From Chlorops oryzae (Eukaryota > Arthropoda > Insecta > Diptera > Chloropidae): DNA of 64,000 nt. Each line of letters opens with the position of its first letter. Within the stretch, counting starts at the first letter, position 1. The position numbers and the translations under genes are program-made. Below, piece after piece: positions 22,841-32,973 of this stretch. The stretch lies in the NCBI GenBank assembly GCA_020466095.1, contig CM035809.1:4824223-4888222 (forward strand), written 5' to 3'. The notes under the pieces were generated by a model that saw only the letters and a list, made by a program, of their open reading frames with translations, was not told where the DNA came from and made no database searches.

Positions 22841-22930
22841 TTCACTTTATTTGAATTGAACAAAAATTGTACTCCATAAAGTATGCTTTAAATTTATAAA
22901 AGTCAACAAAATCCGAACCCTGGTGATAAA

Positions 22931-23443
22931 TATTTCTCTAGCTTCGTGAAGGATTAAAGCAGCTTTAAATTTACTTAAAAAATATTGTCAAAAATTCGAT
23001 TGAACAAAAATATTTGTTAATATTTATCACCACAGTTGATTTCAATTAAATTACTGCTGTTTCCAATATAATAGAAGTTCGGTCAAAGATCACCAAATGG
23101 AATCCAGAATTTTTGAAGGAATATTAAGCATATATCCTTATAACGATTTTTCGATTAATGTTATTTTTAGTTGCTGATAATAGGTACTCAATTACAGCTA
23201 TTCAAAGCCACTAACTCATTTCTCGCTTATGTCGACTTAAGCTACTCTTCCATATATCCACAGATATATAAGTAGCGTTTTATGCCTGAGTCAAATTTTC
23301 CTGCTAACAACCCCCTTGCAAACTGGTTTCATTTAAGAGCAAAATACGCAGCAAAAGATAAAGATCTCAAACTGAGAAGAGCGAAATATCTTTAAGAGAT
23401 TAAGTAGTCGGACCCGTTCTAATCTCAGCTCGAGATCAAACGC
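22931..23443. other. Upstream region of protease copy A
   Basis: No gene. AGATAA (23357-23362) is a GATA-type site upstream of the protease leader. TATATAAG near 23266 could be a TATA box but lies far from the conserved leader block. Confidence 0.4.
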
Positions 23444-23514
23444 TTTAGTCTTCAATCGGTGTGCTTAAAGCAGAGATCGTGTTTCGCTAATCAGTGCTGA
23501 TCTTAAACCACAAA
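23444..23514 (+). promoter_or_regulatory. Conserved leader block, protease copy A
   Basis: TTTAGTCTTCAATCGGTGTG and the following bases up to the ATG align with the blocks before copies B (28341-28412) and C (32901-32973). TCAATC resembles an initiator, so this is probably the start site plus 5' UTR kept since duplication. Confidence 0.5.
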
Positions 23515-26500
23515 ATGATCGTGAGAACAATGTACTTGGAGAAGATTTGTTTATTTTTCACTTCAGTTTTTTTCGTTCTTTGCGATCATTTATCTTCAAC
23601 ACAATGTAATGTTCATGTTTAAAGTTTTGGTACTTAAATCAAATTTATATTTTAAGAAGTTTTTATTTCATGATAAGGGTTCGGAAAAATTCTCAAAAGA
23701 AGCCAAAAAAAAAAATGCATTAAAAATAATGAAAAAATTGTCATAAAATCTGAAAGTTGGGCCTTACGAAATCATTTGAAATCATTGGAAATCATTTTAA
23801 ACAAATTTTTTTAATCCAAATTGATATCCATTGCAATGGACCATTGAAGAATATATTAATAAAAAAAAGGCAAAAATAAACATTTCGCATATTTTGATAA
23901 CATAATTCTGATGAATTAATTTGGATAATTTAACTGAATTTGTTAAATGTTTTTTTTTTTAATTTTTTGTTATTTTTAAAGTACTTTTTTTTGGAGCCCT
24001 ATAACTGATTAGGACTAATAATGAGAATAATAATGTGTGCTCAAAGATAATAAGTTCGGTACTTTACCGTGAGAAAATGAATAGAAAAGAATACAATTAA
24101 AAAAATCGGAAAATTAATTAATTTAATTGATAAAACAACATTTCAACATCGAAGAGTGCTTAGCATTTATTTGAATGAGAGCCTCAAACGCTGCAGGTTC
24201 AGGTTCATTGAAGTGAATATTTATATTTGTAGGTACGACGCGCCGGAATCATTGTTAATAGAAAAGAAAAATAACACTACACAACAAAATCGAACTTTTT
24301 GCGTGCCTTTGACTTGAAACCAATTTTTTTTTTCGTAGTATTTGTTTCGCTGAATCCAAATATATGCTTAAAATTTGAAAGTTAGCTCGCGTGTTAATAT
24401 CCGCTAGGAAAGGTTTTGCGAATTTTTGTCAATAATTTTTAGTTGTAGCCCCATTATCGCTCAACCATTTCAAGAAATCTTTAATTTATATAAAATAAGA
24501 GTAAAAATAGAACATATCCCTCAAACATATCGATGAAATCGGTTCAACAGTTTAGGCGCTATAGGCCGATAAAGGCAAAAATTTTATGAAATTTTTAACA
24601 ATTTTGTACAAAAACTTGATTTAAAACCCATATAATTTCCAAAAAAGATCCGGTATTCATGTTAAGGCTATCTTAAGAAAAAGTAGGGATTTCTAAGAGC
24701 AACAAAAAATCCGATGAGTGGTTCATATTTTAATTGGATTTTTAGAAAAAACGAGCCAACTTTTTGTCCCGCGGAGAATACACACACATTTGTACTGGAT
24801 ATTAGTACTGGGAGCATATAGGTGCACTTGCAATTTTTTGAATATCACACTGCTGCGCCATCTGATTGAAAAATTTTTTTCTTTTAAATAAAAGTAAATA
24901 CTAAGGGGTGTTTTTAAACGCAAATTATAGAGTGGCGGGAAACTGGGAATACACTGAAAAAAATATTCAAAATTTTCTTTTTAGTTTTGTGAAAAAAATT
25001 TTCTCAGTGTAAAAATTATAAAAAAAAATTTTTTAGCTTCCTTGTTTTATTATCTAACATAATCTGCTTAGATCGTCTCTCTATCGCAATTGGTTGTTGA
25101 GAAATACAATTTTGAAAAAAGGCTTATAAAAAAGGATTTTCAAGGATATTTCAAGGACCGTTCAAAATAAAAATCTAAGAAAGTGGTCTCCACAGTGTTT
25201 TTAGATGGCGACTATCGAAAAATCAACAAAATTTAAAAATTCCTTTCATGATGCAAATTTTTTTCGTAGTCCTATCTAGGGTTGTGGGAAGTGGTTCAGA
25301 AACTTCAAAAATTTAGTGTTGAGTAGTGTAATTAGTCAACAAACAATTCAGAATTCTTAAGTAGGTGTCGTCATATATAATTGAGAGAATCGACTGTTTA
25401 TGATTGTGCAAATATGCGAATGTGATATTCGAAATGAGAAAAGTTCAATAAAACGACGTCTAATTATAATACCCGGCAACGTTGTGTTCCATTGAAAACA
25501 GAAAGTTATTAAATGAGCAAATGAGAAATTCATTTTCCAGGCAAACGAGTGCATTGCTGTGGGTTTCCTGTCGACGGCAATGATTATTTTCAAACATTTT
25601 ATGCATAGAACCACCTCCGAGACTCTACTCTGCAGTAATGAGCCGGTCAGTTTTCCTAAGAAGGACTGGCCTTTGACCGGTCCAAATCCTACCGGTTATA
25701 TTATGGCAGTTCGCTCCATCGAATTCGGCTAGCCGGTGGTCGGTAATAAACGGGTTGGTTTAAGGGTGGTCTGTAAATGAAACTTTCATCAACTTAGAAA
25801 ATATATAAAAAAAAGGGTTTTTATTTTCCTTATTTGACTAGAATAAGACCAGACAAAATTACGACAATTGACCCAAAAAAACTGAGCCTTTTGTGGACTA
25901 GTCCCTCTCCAATGACAGACCAATGTTATAATGTCAGTTGAAAGCGTTAAAAGTGAAATAATGAGGGACTAGTACTGGTAACATGAGGGAATGACCGAAG
26001 GCTACACTTGGGTCAGTCCATATTACTGCAGGGTAGATATTAGGCCTCATGTGAGGCCAGCGATTTGGGTGACATGAGCATGCGCCCAAAGGACCCTGTC
26101 TCGACTAATTCTATTTTTTACCAAATCTTTATAAATAGCTTTGAGGATAATCCTTCGAAATTCTTTATTTCCAGTCACAAATGCAACAATGGGAAATTCC
26201 TCTGTAAGCCCTTTGTCAGCTGCGATGTTTACACAACTCGTACACGGCTGCCGAATGACTTGGTTTGGTGCGACGCTGCGAAATACATTGTATGCTGTCC
26301 TCAACCATTACCGCTGGAAGATGGCCCGAAATACTACAAAGGGATCGAGAAGCCCTATGTACAAGGTGAGTACGATTTCTTTTCCTTTTTCAATGGTAAA
26401 ATTGTACCTCATCAATCGCATGGTAGATTGCAGGAAATGGCATGAAGAATTCTACCCCGTATGTCGTCCTGAAAAACTTATCGTTGGTGGGAAAAACGCT

Positions 26501-27301
26501 TCCGTCAAAGAATTTCCACACATGGCATTATTGGGCGTAAAAAATGGCAACTCCTACAAGTGGCCATGTGGTGGGTCTTTAATAAGTCCAAGATACGTAC
26601 TGACAGCGGCACATTGTATTGAAGAAAAGTACGTTTGATCCTTTTACCTTATACGTATGTATTCCTCTTATCCTCTCTCTCCCCCGTTTCTTTGTTCCAT
26701 TAGAGCGCCTGAGATTGTTAGACTTGGAGAACTCGATTACAATAGCACGGATGATGGAAGTTTTATACAAGATTTCGCGATCAAGCGATCAATACCGTAT
26801 CCAGACTATAATCCCGATAAAGAAGAATACTTTTTCGATATTTCGCTCATCGAACTCGACGGGATTGCTCAGCTGAGCCATTACGTCCTACCGATTTGCC
26901 TGCCCGTTTCGAATGGTAATGAGAACGAACGATTGTATACAGCTGGATGGGGATCAATAGGCAATGCTCAGGAAGCTTCATCGCACTTACAAAAAGTTAT
27001 ACTGGAGCGATTCGAGGATAAGACATGTCAGAATGTTATAGGCAAACCGTTCGGAGACGATGAGGGTGTTAAACCGGACTATCAGATATGTGCCGGGTCG
27101 TTTGACGATAATCGCGATTCGTGTCAAGGCGATTCGGGCGGTCCATTGTTTGTCCAGAATCCAGACTTTCCTTGTATGTTTCTCATACATGGAATTACTT
27201 CGTATGGTAAAGTTTGCGGTGTTAAAAATATTCCCGGCGTGTATACGAGGGTTTACCCTTATGTTGACTGGATTGAAAACATTGTTTGGAACAAAAATTA
27301 A
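23515..27301 (+). CDS. CLIP-domain serine protease, copy A (frame break)
   Basis: Exons 23515-23605, 26175-26365, 26427-26628 and 26704-27301, by homology with copies B and C. Exon 1 encodes a signal peptide. Exon 2 is a CLIP domain (six cysteines, [14 protein letters not shown] to VCC). Exon 3 holds the activation site after Leu in EKLIVGGK and the catalytic His in LTAAHC. Exon 4 holds the catalytic Asp in FFDISLIEL and Ser in GDSGGP, with trypsin-type Asp in RDSCQGDSGG. Cleavage after Leu is typical of CLIP-C proteases such as snake, which are secreted zymogens acting in Toll-type cascades. The join of exons 1 and 2 is one base short: exon 1 ends in phase 1, but exon 2 needs phase 2. Either a base is missing in the assembly or this copy is damaged. 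AATAAA follows the stop. About 360 residues if intact. Confidence 0.85.
24290..24720 (+). repeat. Relative of the foldback element at 38.4 kb
   Basis: GCCTTTGACTTGAAACC, TTGAAAGTTAGCTCGCG and ATCGGTTCAACAGTTTAGGC recur in the same order at 38.4-38.7 kb. This is one arm only, in intron 1 of protease copy A. Confidence 0.6.
24952..25013. repeat. Short palindrome, 62 bp
   Basis: ACACTGAAAAAAATATTC at one end and an inverted AAAATTTTCTCAGTGT at the other; a tiny MITE-like unit in intron 1 of copy A. Confidence 0.4.
25629..26033. repeat. Probable TIR element in intron of copy A
   Basis: CTCTGCAGTAAT at the left and ATTACTGCAGGG at the right are inverted, with CCGGTCAG and GGGTCAG just inside. 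A smaller inverted pair, GGACTAGTCCCTC and GAGGGACTAGT, lies at about 25897-25973. The target duplication is not clear. Confidence 0.4.
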
Positions 27302-28340
27302 TAAATAATTTAATCAATAAATATTCCATAATAAATAATCTTTTTACTGAAATATATATGTTCATGTATTTATATACATATACAGGGTGTCCCGCTTAAG
27401 AGTGAAACTATTCAGGGAGTGATAGGGGAGGTCCAGACGAACAAATAATTTTAACGATAAGGGGTCTAAGTTGTACCCCTGAGGACTTATGGGGCCTTAA
27501 AGCTTTTTGGCACTAAGTCCAGAAAAACAATTCTCTCACACCAATGTTTAATTGTAGAAAAAAAATTTTAATGCAGTTTGAAAGCCAATTGTATGTTGCT
27601 TTTAGGCAAAATTAAATTGATGGTAAAAATTTGACCCATTGAGGGAAAAATAAACGGTCAAAGTCAAAAATTCTGAAAAAAATTTCAACTTTTCACTTTG
27701 GAAGCCATTTTGGTATGAAAAGTGTCCAATTAACACCCAAATTTTTTATTTTATTCAAAATGCTGGATCGATTTCCTTTAATTTGGTACCCCATATGTCC
27801 AATAAATTTTTTGAAAATAAGATGAGAAAATTAAATATCAGAAGTTATATTATATTATAATTTCAATAACATTCTCAAAGGCTTGGGAGCTTTGGTCCAG
27901 AAAAAGAAGTGGACAAATCATTTTTAGGGGCATTTTTTTACTACATTGCTTTTTTCCATGTCTAATGGTAAAACTTTCTTACAGATACGAAAATGAAATA
28001 TTCAACGTATCACGAGATATAGCCATAAGTAAGTGCGCAACTTAATTGTCGGCCACAATTTTCCAAATCGATTTAAAATTGATCTCTAGCCAATTTAGCA
28101 AATGAAAATATAGACATTTTTTACATTTATCAAGTACTTTCAGGGACTGTAGTAAAAATTTCGTTCACATTTTACGGGTGGTATCGTATAATTTCATAAA
28201 AATCGTAAATCTCTTAACACTATCTGACGCACCCACAACGATCTTATGTGATCGATAAAAAGAAAAAGTAATCACAACCTACTTTCGATATTTGAGAGAT
28301 AAAAGAGCCAGAGCTTGGGAGCTCTCCGTTTAAGATAGCG
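27302..28340. other. Spacer between protease copies A and B
   Basis: Near 27384 CAGGGTGTCCCGCTTAAG resembles the left end of a Tc1-like element, but no right end is found. Close to copy B there is an AGATAA site (28297-28302) and GGGAGCTCTCC (28317-28327), a weak kappaB-like string. No gene is supported. Confidence 0.4.
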
Positions 28341-28412
28341 TTTAGTATTCAATCGGCGTGCTTGAAACGAAGATCATTTCGCTGATCTGAGTGCAGATCT
28401 TGAACGGCAAAA
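28341..28412 (+). promoter_or_regulatory. Conserved leader block, protease copy B
   Basis: TTTAGTATTCAATCGGCGTG onward aligns with the block before copy A through to the ATG. The likely initiator is TCAATC at 28349-28354. Confidence 0.5.
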
Positions 28413-31400
28413 ATGATCATTAGAAAATTTCGTTTGGAAAAATATTGTTTGTTTTTCATTTCGTTGTGTATTCTGCTGCCAGCCAATATTACTTCGCAGC
28501 AATGTAAATTTTTTCTCACAATTCAATTAGATTTAATTCCTAATTCGGTTTCATAATTAAACGCATTAATGCGAATATTTGTGGAAGTAAAAGAAGAAAG
28601 TTAAAAATCCAATTTGTATTAAAAAAAAAAACATCTAAAGTAAAAAGTATCAAAATTCCTCTTGTAACCTTGTGCTAGAATCATAATCAATCATTAAATA
28701 ATTAATAACATAAAATCAAGAACAAATATCGCATTTCCGTAAATTGATTAAATAACACTAGTGTACGAAAATTAAAAAAATTTGCGACCTTCGGCTTTTG
28801 ATGATCATTTCTTAAGTAAAATTTTCTGCTGAGTCCGAATAAGTAGTCAGATAATTTTTAAGCAGAACACTTTTCGAGATATAGGCTGTTTTCCATTTTT
28901 TGAGTTTTGAAAATAAGTATGGTTGGTAAATTCCAATTATCTCCAGACATACTTAGCCGATTTGAAGTTCTAAGCTATAAAATTAAGGGTAATGAAATTT
29001 CCTATCAACGATGCCTCAAACACTTTTCGATCCAACAATTGTCTTAGAAGCTGTTAATGAACTTTTCCAGAAATTTGTTTCATTTTTAACAAAATTTCCT
29101 TTAAGGGGTCTTCTCATTGAAAACCGATTTTTTGGACCCTTTTTAAAAAAGTTCTTATTGAAACGCAAAGCAATAATTGAAAACTTTTTTTATTTCTTGT
29201 ATTACAAAAGGTTCAAAGTAAATAAAAAAAATTTTTTTGCCTCGAACGTGGCTGTTCAAAAGTAATGAGATTTCAACGTTGGTGGTGTGAAAAAAGTGCC
29301 GTCACGGCGGCCACGATTCCGTCTCCGAAGCATCCGAAATGAAAACCAAAAACGGGGTTATAAATCAGTATAGATGTAATTCTCGGGTAACTACAAGCTT
29401 AATTTTGTGATTTTTTTTGACAACAATGGCGGCCATTCAAAAAAAAAATGTTCAATTTCAGGCATTTTTCTTTTGAAGTTTTAGTGTCGAAAATAAAAAA
29501 TAGTAAAAAATTTAACAATTACGGTCATGGTTCACAGAGAATGGTCACAAGTTCGCTACGTCGTATCAGACTATTGTTTAGCATGAAAATCGGTTCAGTT
29601 AACTGAGATATCATGGCCTGTTCCAGTTTTTTGAAAAACGTGGTTTCGAAAATAAGTAGCGTTGGTAAAGTTTGAACAACGCAGAATACTTAGCTCGTTT
29701 TAGCGCAGATCTCTAAGCTGACAAATAAGGTAATGAAATTTCCTCATCAAACGATTGCATTCAAACATCGTTTTCGGATGCACATTCACAATTGGCTTAC
29801 CCAAGCTGATTAAATGAATTTCAAAAATTTAAAAAGTTCGATAAAAAAGTTGCTCAATGAGAAGACCCTCCTTTAAAAAATAAATCACTTTTAGTCTAAA
29901 TTACACAATGATAAAATTTTTTCATTTTTATTTCTTCTTTTGACATCAAAGAATTATCTTTTAAGAAGAAAGGAAGCTCATGTAGATCACATTCGCATTA
30001 AAAATGTGGCATATAAAAGCATTTAAGTAGAAATACTCCAAACTTAATTTTATCAAAAGTACTGATTGCACAGGCAAATAAAAAATAAAGGTCCTGATAC
30101 AGAAAAATGAAGTACCATACCCAACGTTTTTTGGGGTGCTGAGCACGAATCTGAAGTAATCTGTTCTACTTAAAAATTATCTGACTACATATTCGGATTC
30201 AGCAGAAAATTTTATTTAAGAAATGACCGTCAGATGGTACAGGTCAGATTTTTTCGTAAACTAGTGTAATTTTAAAGAACAATTTAAAAACCAGATACTA
30301 TTACGTGGCGCATGAATCAGTGCTAATAAATTCGGAAAACATTTAATTGATTTGAAAAAATTCAGCATTTTAAATTTTCTTTCATCGAGTTATTGAGAGA
30401 GACGAGAGGGCATTTGTTTGCGAAATTAACCGAAGAGAGAAATGTAAACAAACAAATTGAAAAACCCGGTTCTCCCATAGTCGTCGGCTCAGAGCTGTCT
30501 AACGCATTGATTTATTAATTACCAGCAGGATCTATCCTTTGTCGATGATTGAAAGGATTGATCTTGATGATTGCGGCCGGATTTTTTTTTAATAGAAATA
30601 AATAACTTGTAGTTGAGTTTAGTTCTTGATAGAAAGAACTAATTTATTAGATTTTATTCTGGAATCAAGAATGATAGAAAAGAATATTGCGCACAACGTG
30701 TTTAAAAATTGACTCGTTTTGCGCAACTATGTCATAAATAAACAGCCCAGCGGCCAACAGTGCCTACCGCCTACGAAGTATACGAGACTGTAAGTGACCT
30801 GAATATTAATAGCTACAAAGTAAACCAGATTGTAGGCCAACTGCCTGCCAATAGCTTTCTTGATGTGGTGGTGATAGCTCGATGACGCTCGAACAAAAGT
30901 ATACTAGGATGGTATATGAGGTCGTGTGCATTTCCGCCTACGGCCTACAAAAAGTGTTACCGTTCATTTCTTCTGTAGGCAGCATTTTGGCCACATCCAA
31001 AATCTTGAAAAAAAAAATCCGTGCCTGACAATCAATAGCGCAGCGATTCCAGCAAATGGGTAGTTGATTGGAACCGGATCGAAATGTTTCCCTGCGTCGA
31101 ATATTTGCACGAATTTCAGCGCTATTGCAAACCAGGTGAAAAACATGGTGTTAAGCCTACCATCGGTCTATCAATTAACCATCGATGGATAAGAAATCTA
31201 TCATAATAATACAGTGTAAACTAACAAATAAAAGAAGAAAAAAAAAAGAAATTTCCTCACAGACATAGAAATAACCATGATACAAGAAAACAAGATAGCG
31301 CCACTTCAGTACCGCTATTTTGAGGCTCTCTTTGAGAGCCGAAAATTGCGTTTGTGACGTCACTGAGCGAGAAATTGTTGTTGTTTCCCATGCTATTCAA

Positions 31401-32677
31401 AAAAGTAAAAAGCCGGTTTAACATGGGAAACAACAACAACGAATCGCGGTTTTGAGTTTGTGACGTTTCCTCTCTCAAGTGGCGCTATCTTGTTTTCTTG
31501 TATCATGGAAATAACCCTCAACCAATTTACTTGAATAAAGAAATTAAATTTTAGACTTTACATGCAACAATGGGAAACTCCTCTGTAAACCCTTCGATCA
31601 ATGCGAGGTCTACAAAGATCGAACGCGATTGCCGAACGAAATGATCTGGTGCGATTCGGCAAACTTAATCGTATGCTGTCCTCAGGAAACTCCTCCGCAT
31701 ACAGTTCCAAAATACTACAAAGACATTTCAAGACCCTACACAGAAGGTATGTGGAAATAAAATGTCCATAGCTACATAAGTTTCATACCTCGAAGTGTTT
31801 AGATTGCAAGACGTGGAATGAAGAATTCTACCGGGATTGCTACCCACAGAAGCTTATCGTTGGCAGTAAGAACGCAACCGCAAAGGAATTTCCGCACATG
31901 GCACTGTTGGGCACAAAATCGGAAAATGATTTCGATTGGTCATGTGGTGGATCGTTGATTAGTTCGCGGCATGTACTTACAGCGGCACATTGCATGGAGC
32001 AGGAGCAGTATGAGCATAATGTTAATAAAATAATATAAAATAATTTATGCTCTAAGCTCTTTCCATATCCATTTAGAACTCCCACCCATGTGAGGCTTGG
32101 AGAGCTCGATTACAACAGCACGGATGATGGTACATTGACACAAGATTTCGAGATCAAGGATTTCATATCACATCCAGACTATGATCCGGATAGAGATTTA
32201 TTTTATTATGACATCGCGATCGTCGAGCTGGACGGCATTGCTGAGCTGAATCAATACGTTCTACCGATTTGCCTGCCCGTCTCGAATGGCAGTGAAAACG
32301 AAAGACTTTATACAGCCGGCTGGGGCTCGCTGGGGTATGCCCGTGACACTTCGACGTATTTGCAGAAAGTTCTGCTTGAGAGATTCGACGAGAAGACATG
32401 TCAGAATGTCATCGGTGAACCGTTCAGTGACGGAGAAGGTGTTCAACCGGACTATCAACTATGTGCCGGATCGTTCATCGACAATCGAGATACGTGCCAA
32501 GGAGACTCAGGTGGACCACTTTTTGTTCAACATCCCGATCTACCTTGTATGTATTTGATACATGGTATTACCTCGTACGGCAATGCTTGCGGTGTCAAAA
32601 ATATTCCTAGTGTATATACGAGGGTTTATCCTTATGTTGACTGGATTGAAAGCATTGTTTGGAACAATAATAAATAA
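28413..32677 (+). CDS. CLIP-domain serine protease, copy B
   Basis: Exons 28413-28503, 31555-31746, 31803-32007 and 32077-32677 join in frame into 362 residues. Residues 1-30 include the signal peptide. The CLIP domain spans about 34-72 (cysteines 34, 41, 47, 63, 71, 72). A linker cysteine at 96 or 107 would tether it to the protease. The activation site is QKL|IVGS at 113, with Ser where copies A and C have Gly. The triad is His157, Asp208 and Ser307, with Asp301 at the base of the specificity pocket, indicating trypsin-like cleavage. CLIP-C (snake-like) is inferred from cleavage after Leu and the overall sequence; activating partner and target are unknown. Intron 1 (3 kb) carries a nested TIR element and a P-like MITE. 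This copy has no frame defects. Confidence 0.94.
28756..30266. mobile_element. Long-TIR element in intron of copy B
   Basis: About 110 bp at 28756-28868 is inverted at 30158-30266: CACTAGTGTACGAAAA outside, and a stretch through AAATTTTCTGCTGA and AGTCAGATAATTTTTAAG. TAA flanks both ends, a possible 3-bp target duplication. The element is 1511 bp, codes for nothing recognisable and contains a second TIR element at 29097-29875. Confidence 0.75.
29097..29875. mobile_element. TIR element nested in the above
   Basis: TTTAAGGGGTCTTCTCATTGA at the left is nearly inverted at the right (TCAATGAGAAGACCCTCC). A better-preserved copy in the opposite orientation is at 58611-59359; both share GCCGTCACGGCGGCCACGAT and ATGGCGGCCATTC. 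Confidence 0.75.
31276..31507. mobile_element. P-element-like MITE, copy 1
   Basis: A 232-bp unit starting CATGATACAAGAAAAC with a perfect TIR of about 31 bp and a perfect 8-bp duplication GAAATAAC (31268-31275, 31508-31515). CATGAT ends and 8-bp duplications are features of P-element relatives, hence the class by inference. A near-identical copy lies at 45341-45572. Confidence 0.85.
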
Positions 32678-32900
32678 AAAAATTTTTAGAACTCAGTCAA
32701 TTTAAATAAAGAGAATATTTAAGCACAAAGAGGGGACTTCCCCCACCGTTCTCTTTTATACAGCATCGTTTCAACTTTATCAGTTTTCTTTTTTGTTTTA
32801 AGAGCATTGCAAACAGGAAATGATCTTGAAAAAGAGAATCGTGAATCATTGTCACATTATCGCCGAAGATTCACACTTGAAGCTCGATCGGTGCTCATGT

Positions 32901-32973
32901 TTTAGTATAAAATCGGAAAGCTAGAAAGGAAGATCGTCTCGCCAATTTGTGCAGATCTCAAAACCACAGAAAA
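32901..32973 (+). promoter_or_regulatory. Conserved leader block, protease copy C
   Basis: TTTAGTATAAAATCGGAAAG onward aligns with the blocks of copies A and B, though the initiator-like TCAATC is replaced by AAAATC. TTATC (complement of GATAA) lies upstream at 32858. Confidence 0.45.

Larger units (their letters stand above)
20673..22922. mobile_element. hAT-type MITE, family B, split by a LINE
   Basis: Left end CAGGGCTCGG at 20673, right end CCGAACCCTG at 22922, and a perfect 8-bp duplication GTGATAAA outside both (20665-20672, 22923-22930). The 168 bp on the left and 82 bp on the right align with uninterrupted family members at 55.6, 56.9 and 59.4 kb. The middle is a later LINE insertion. 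Confidence 0.88.

Noticed and set aside
28317..28327. kappaB site before protease copy B
   Set aside because: GGGAGCTCTCC only loosely fits a Rel site and is not shared with copies A or C, so it is not called.
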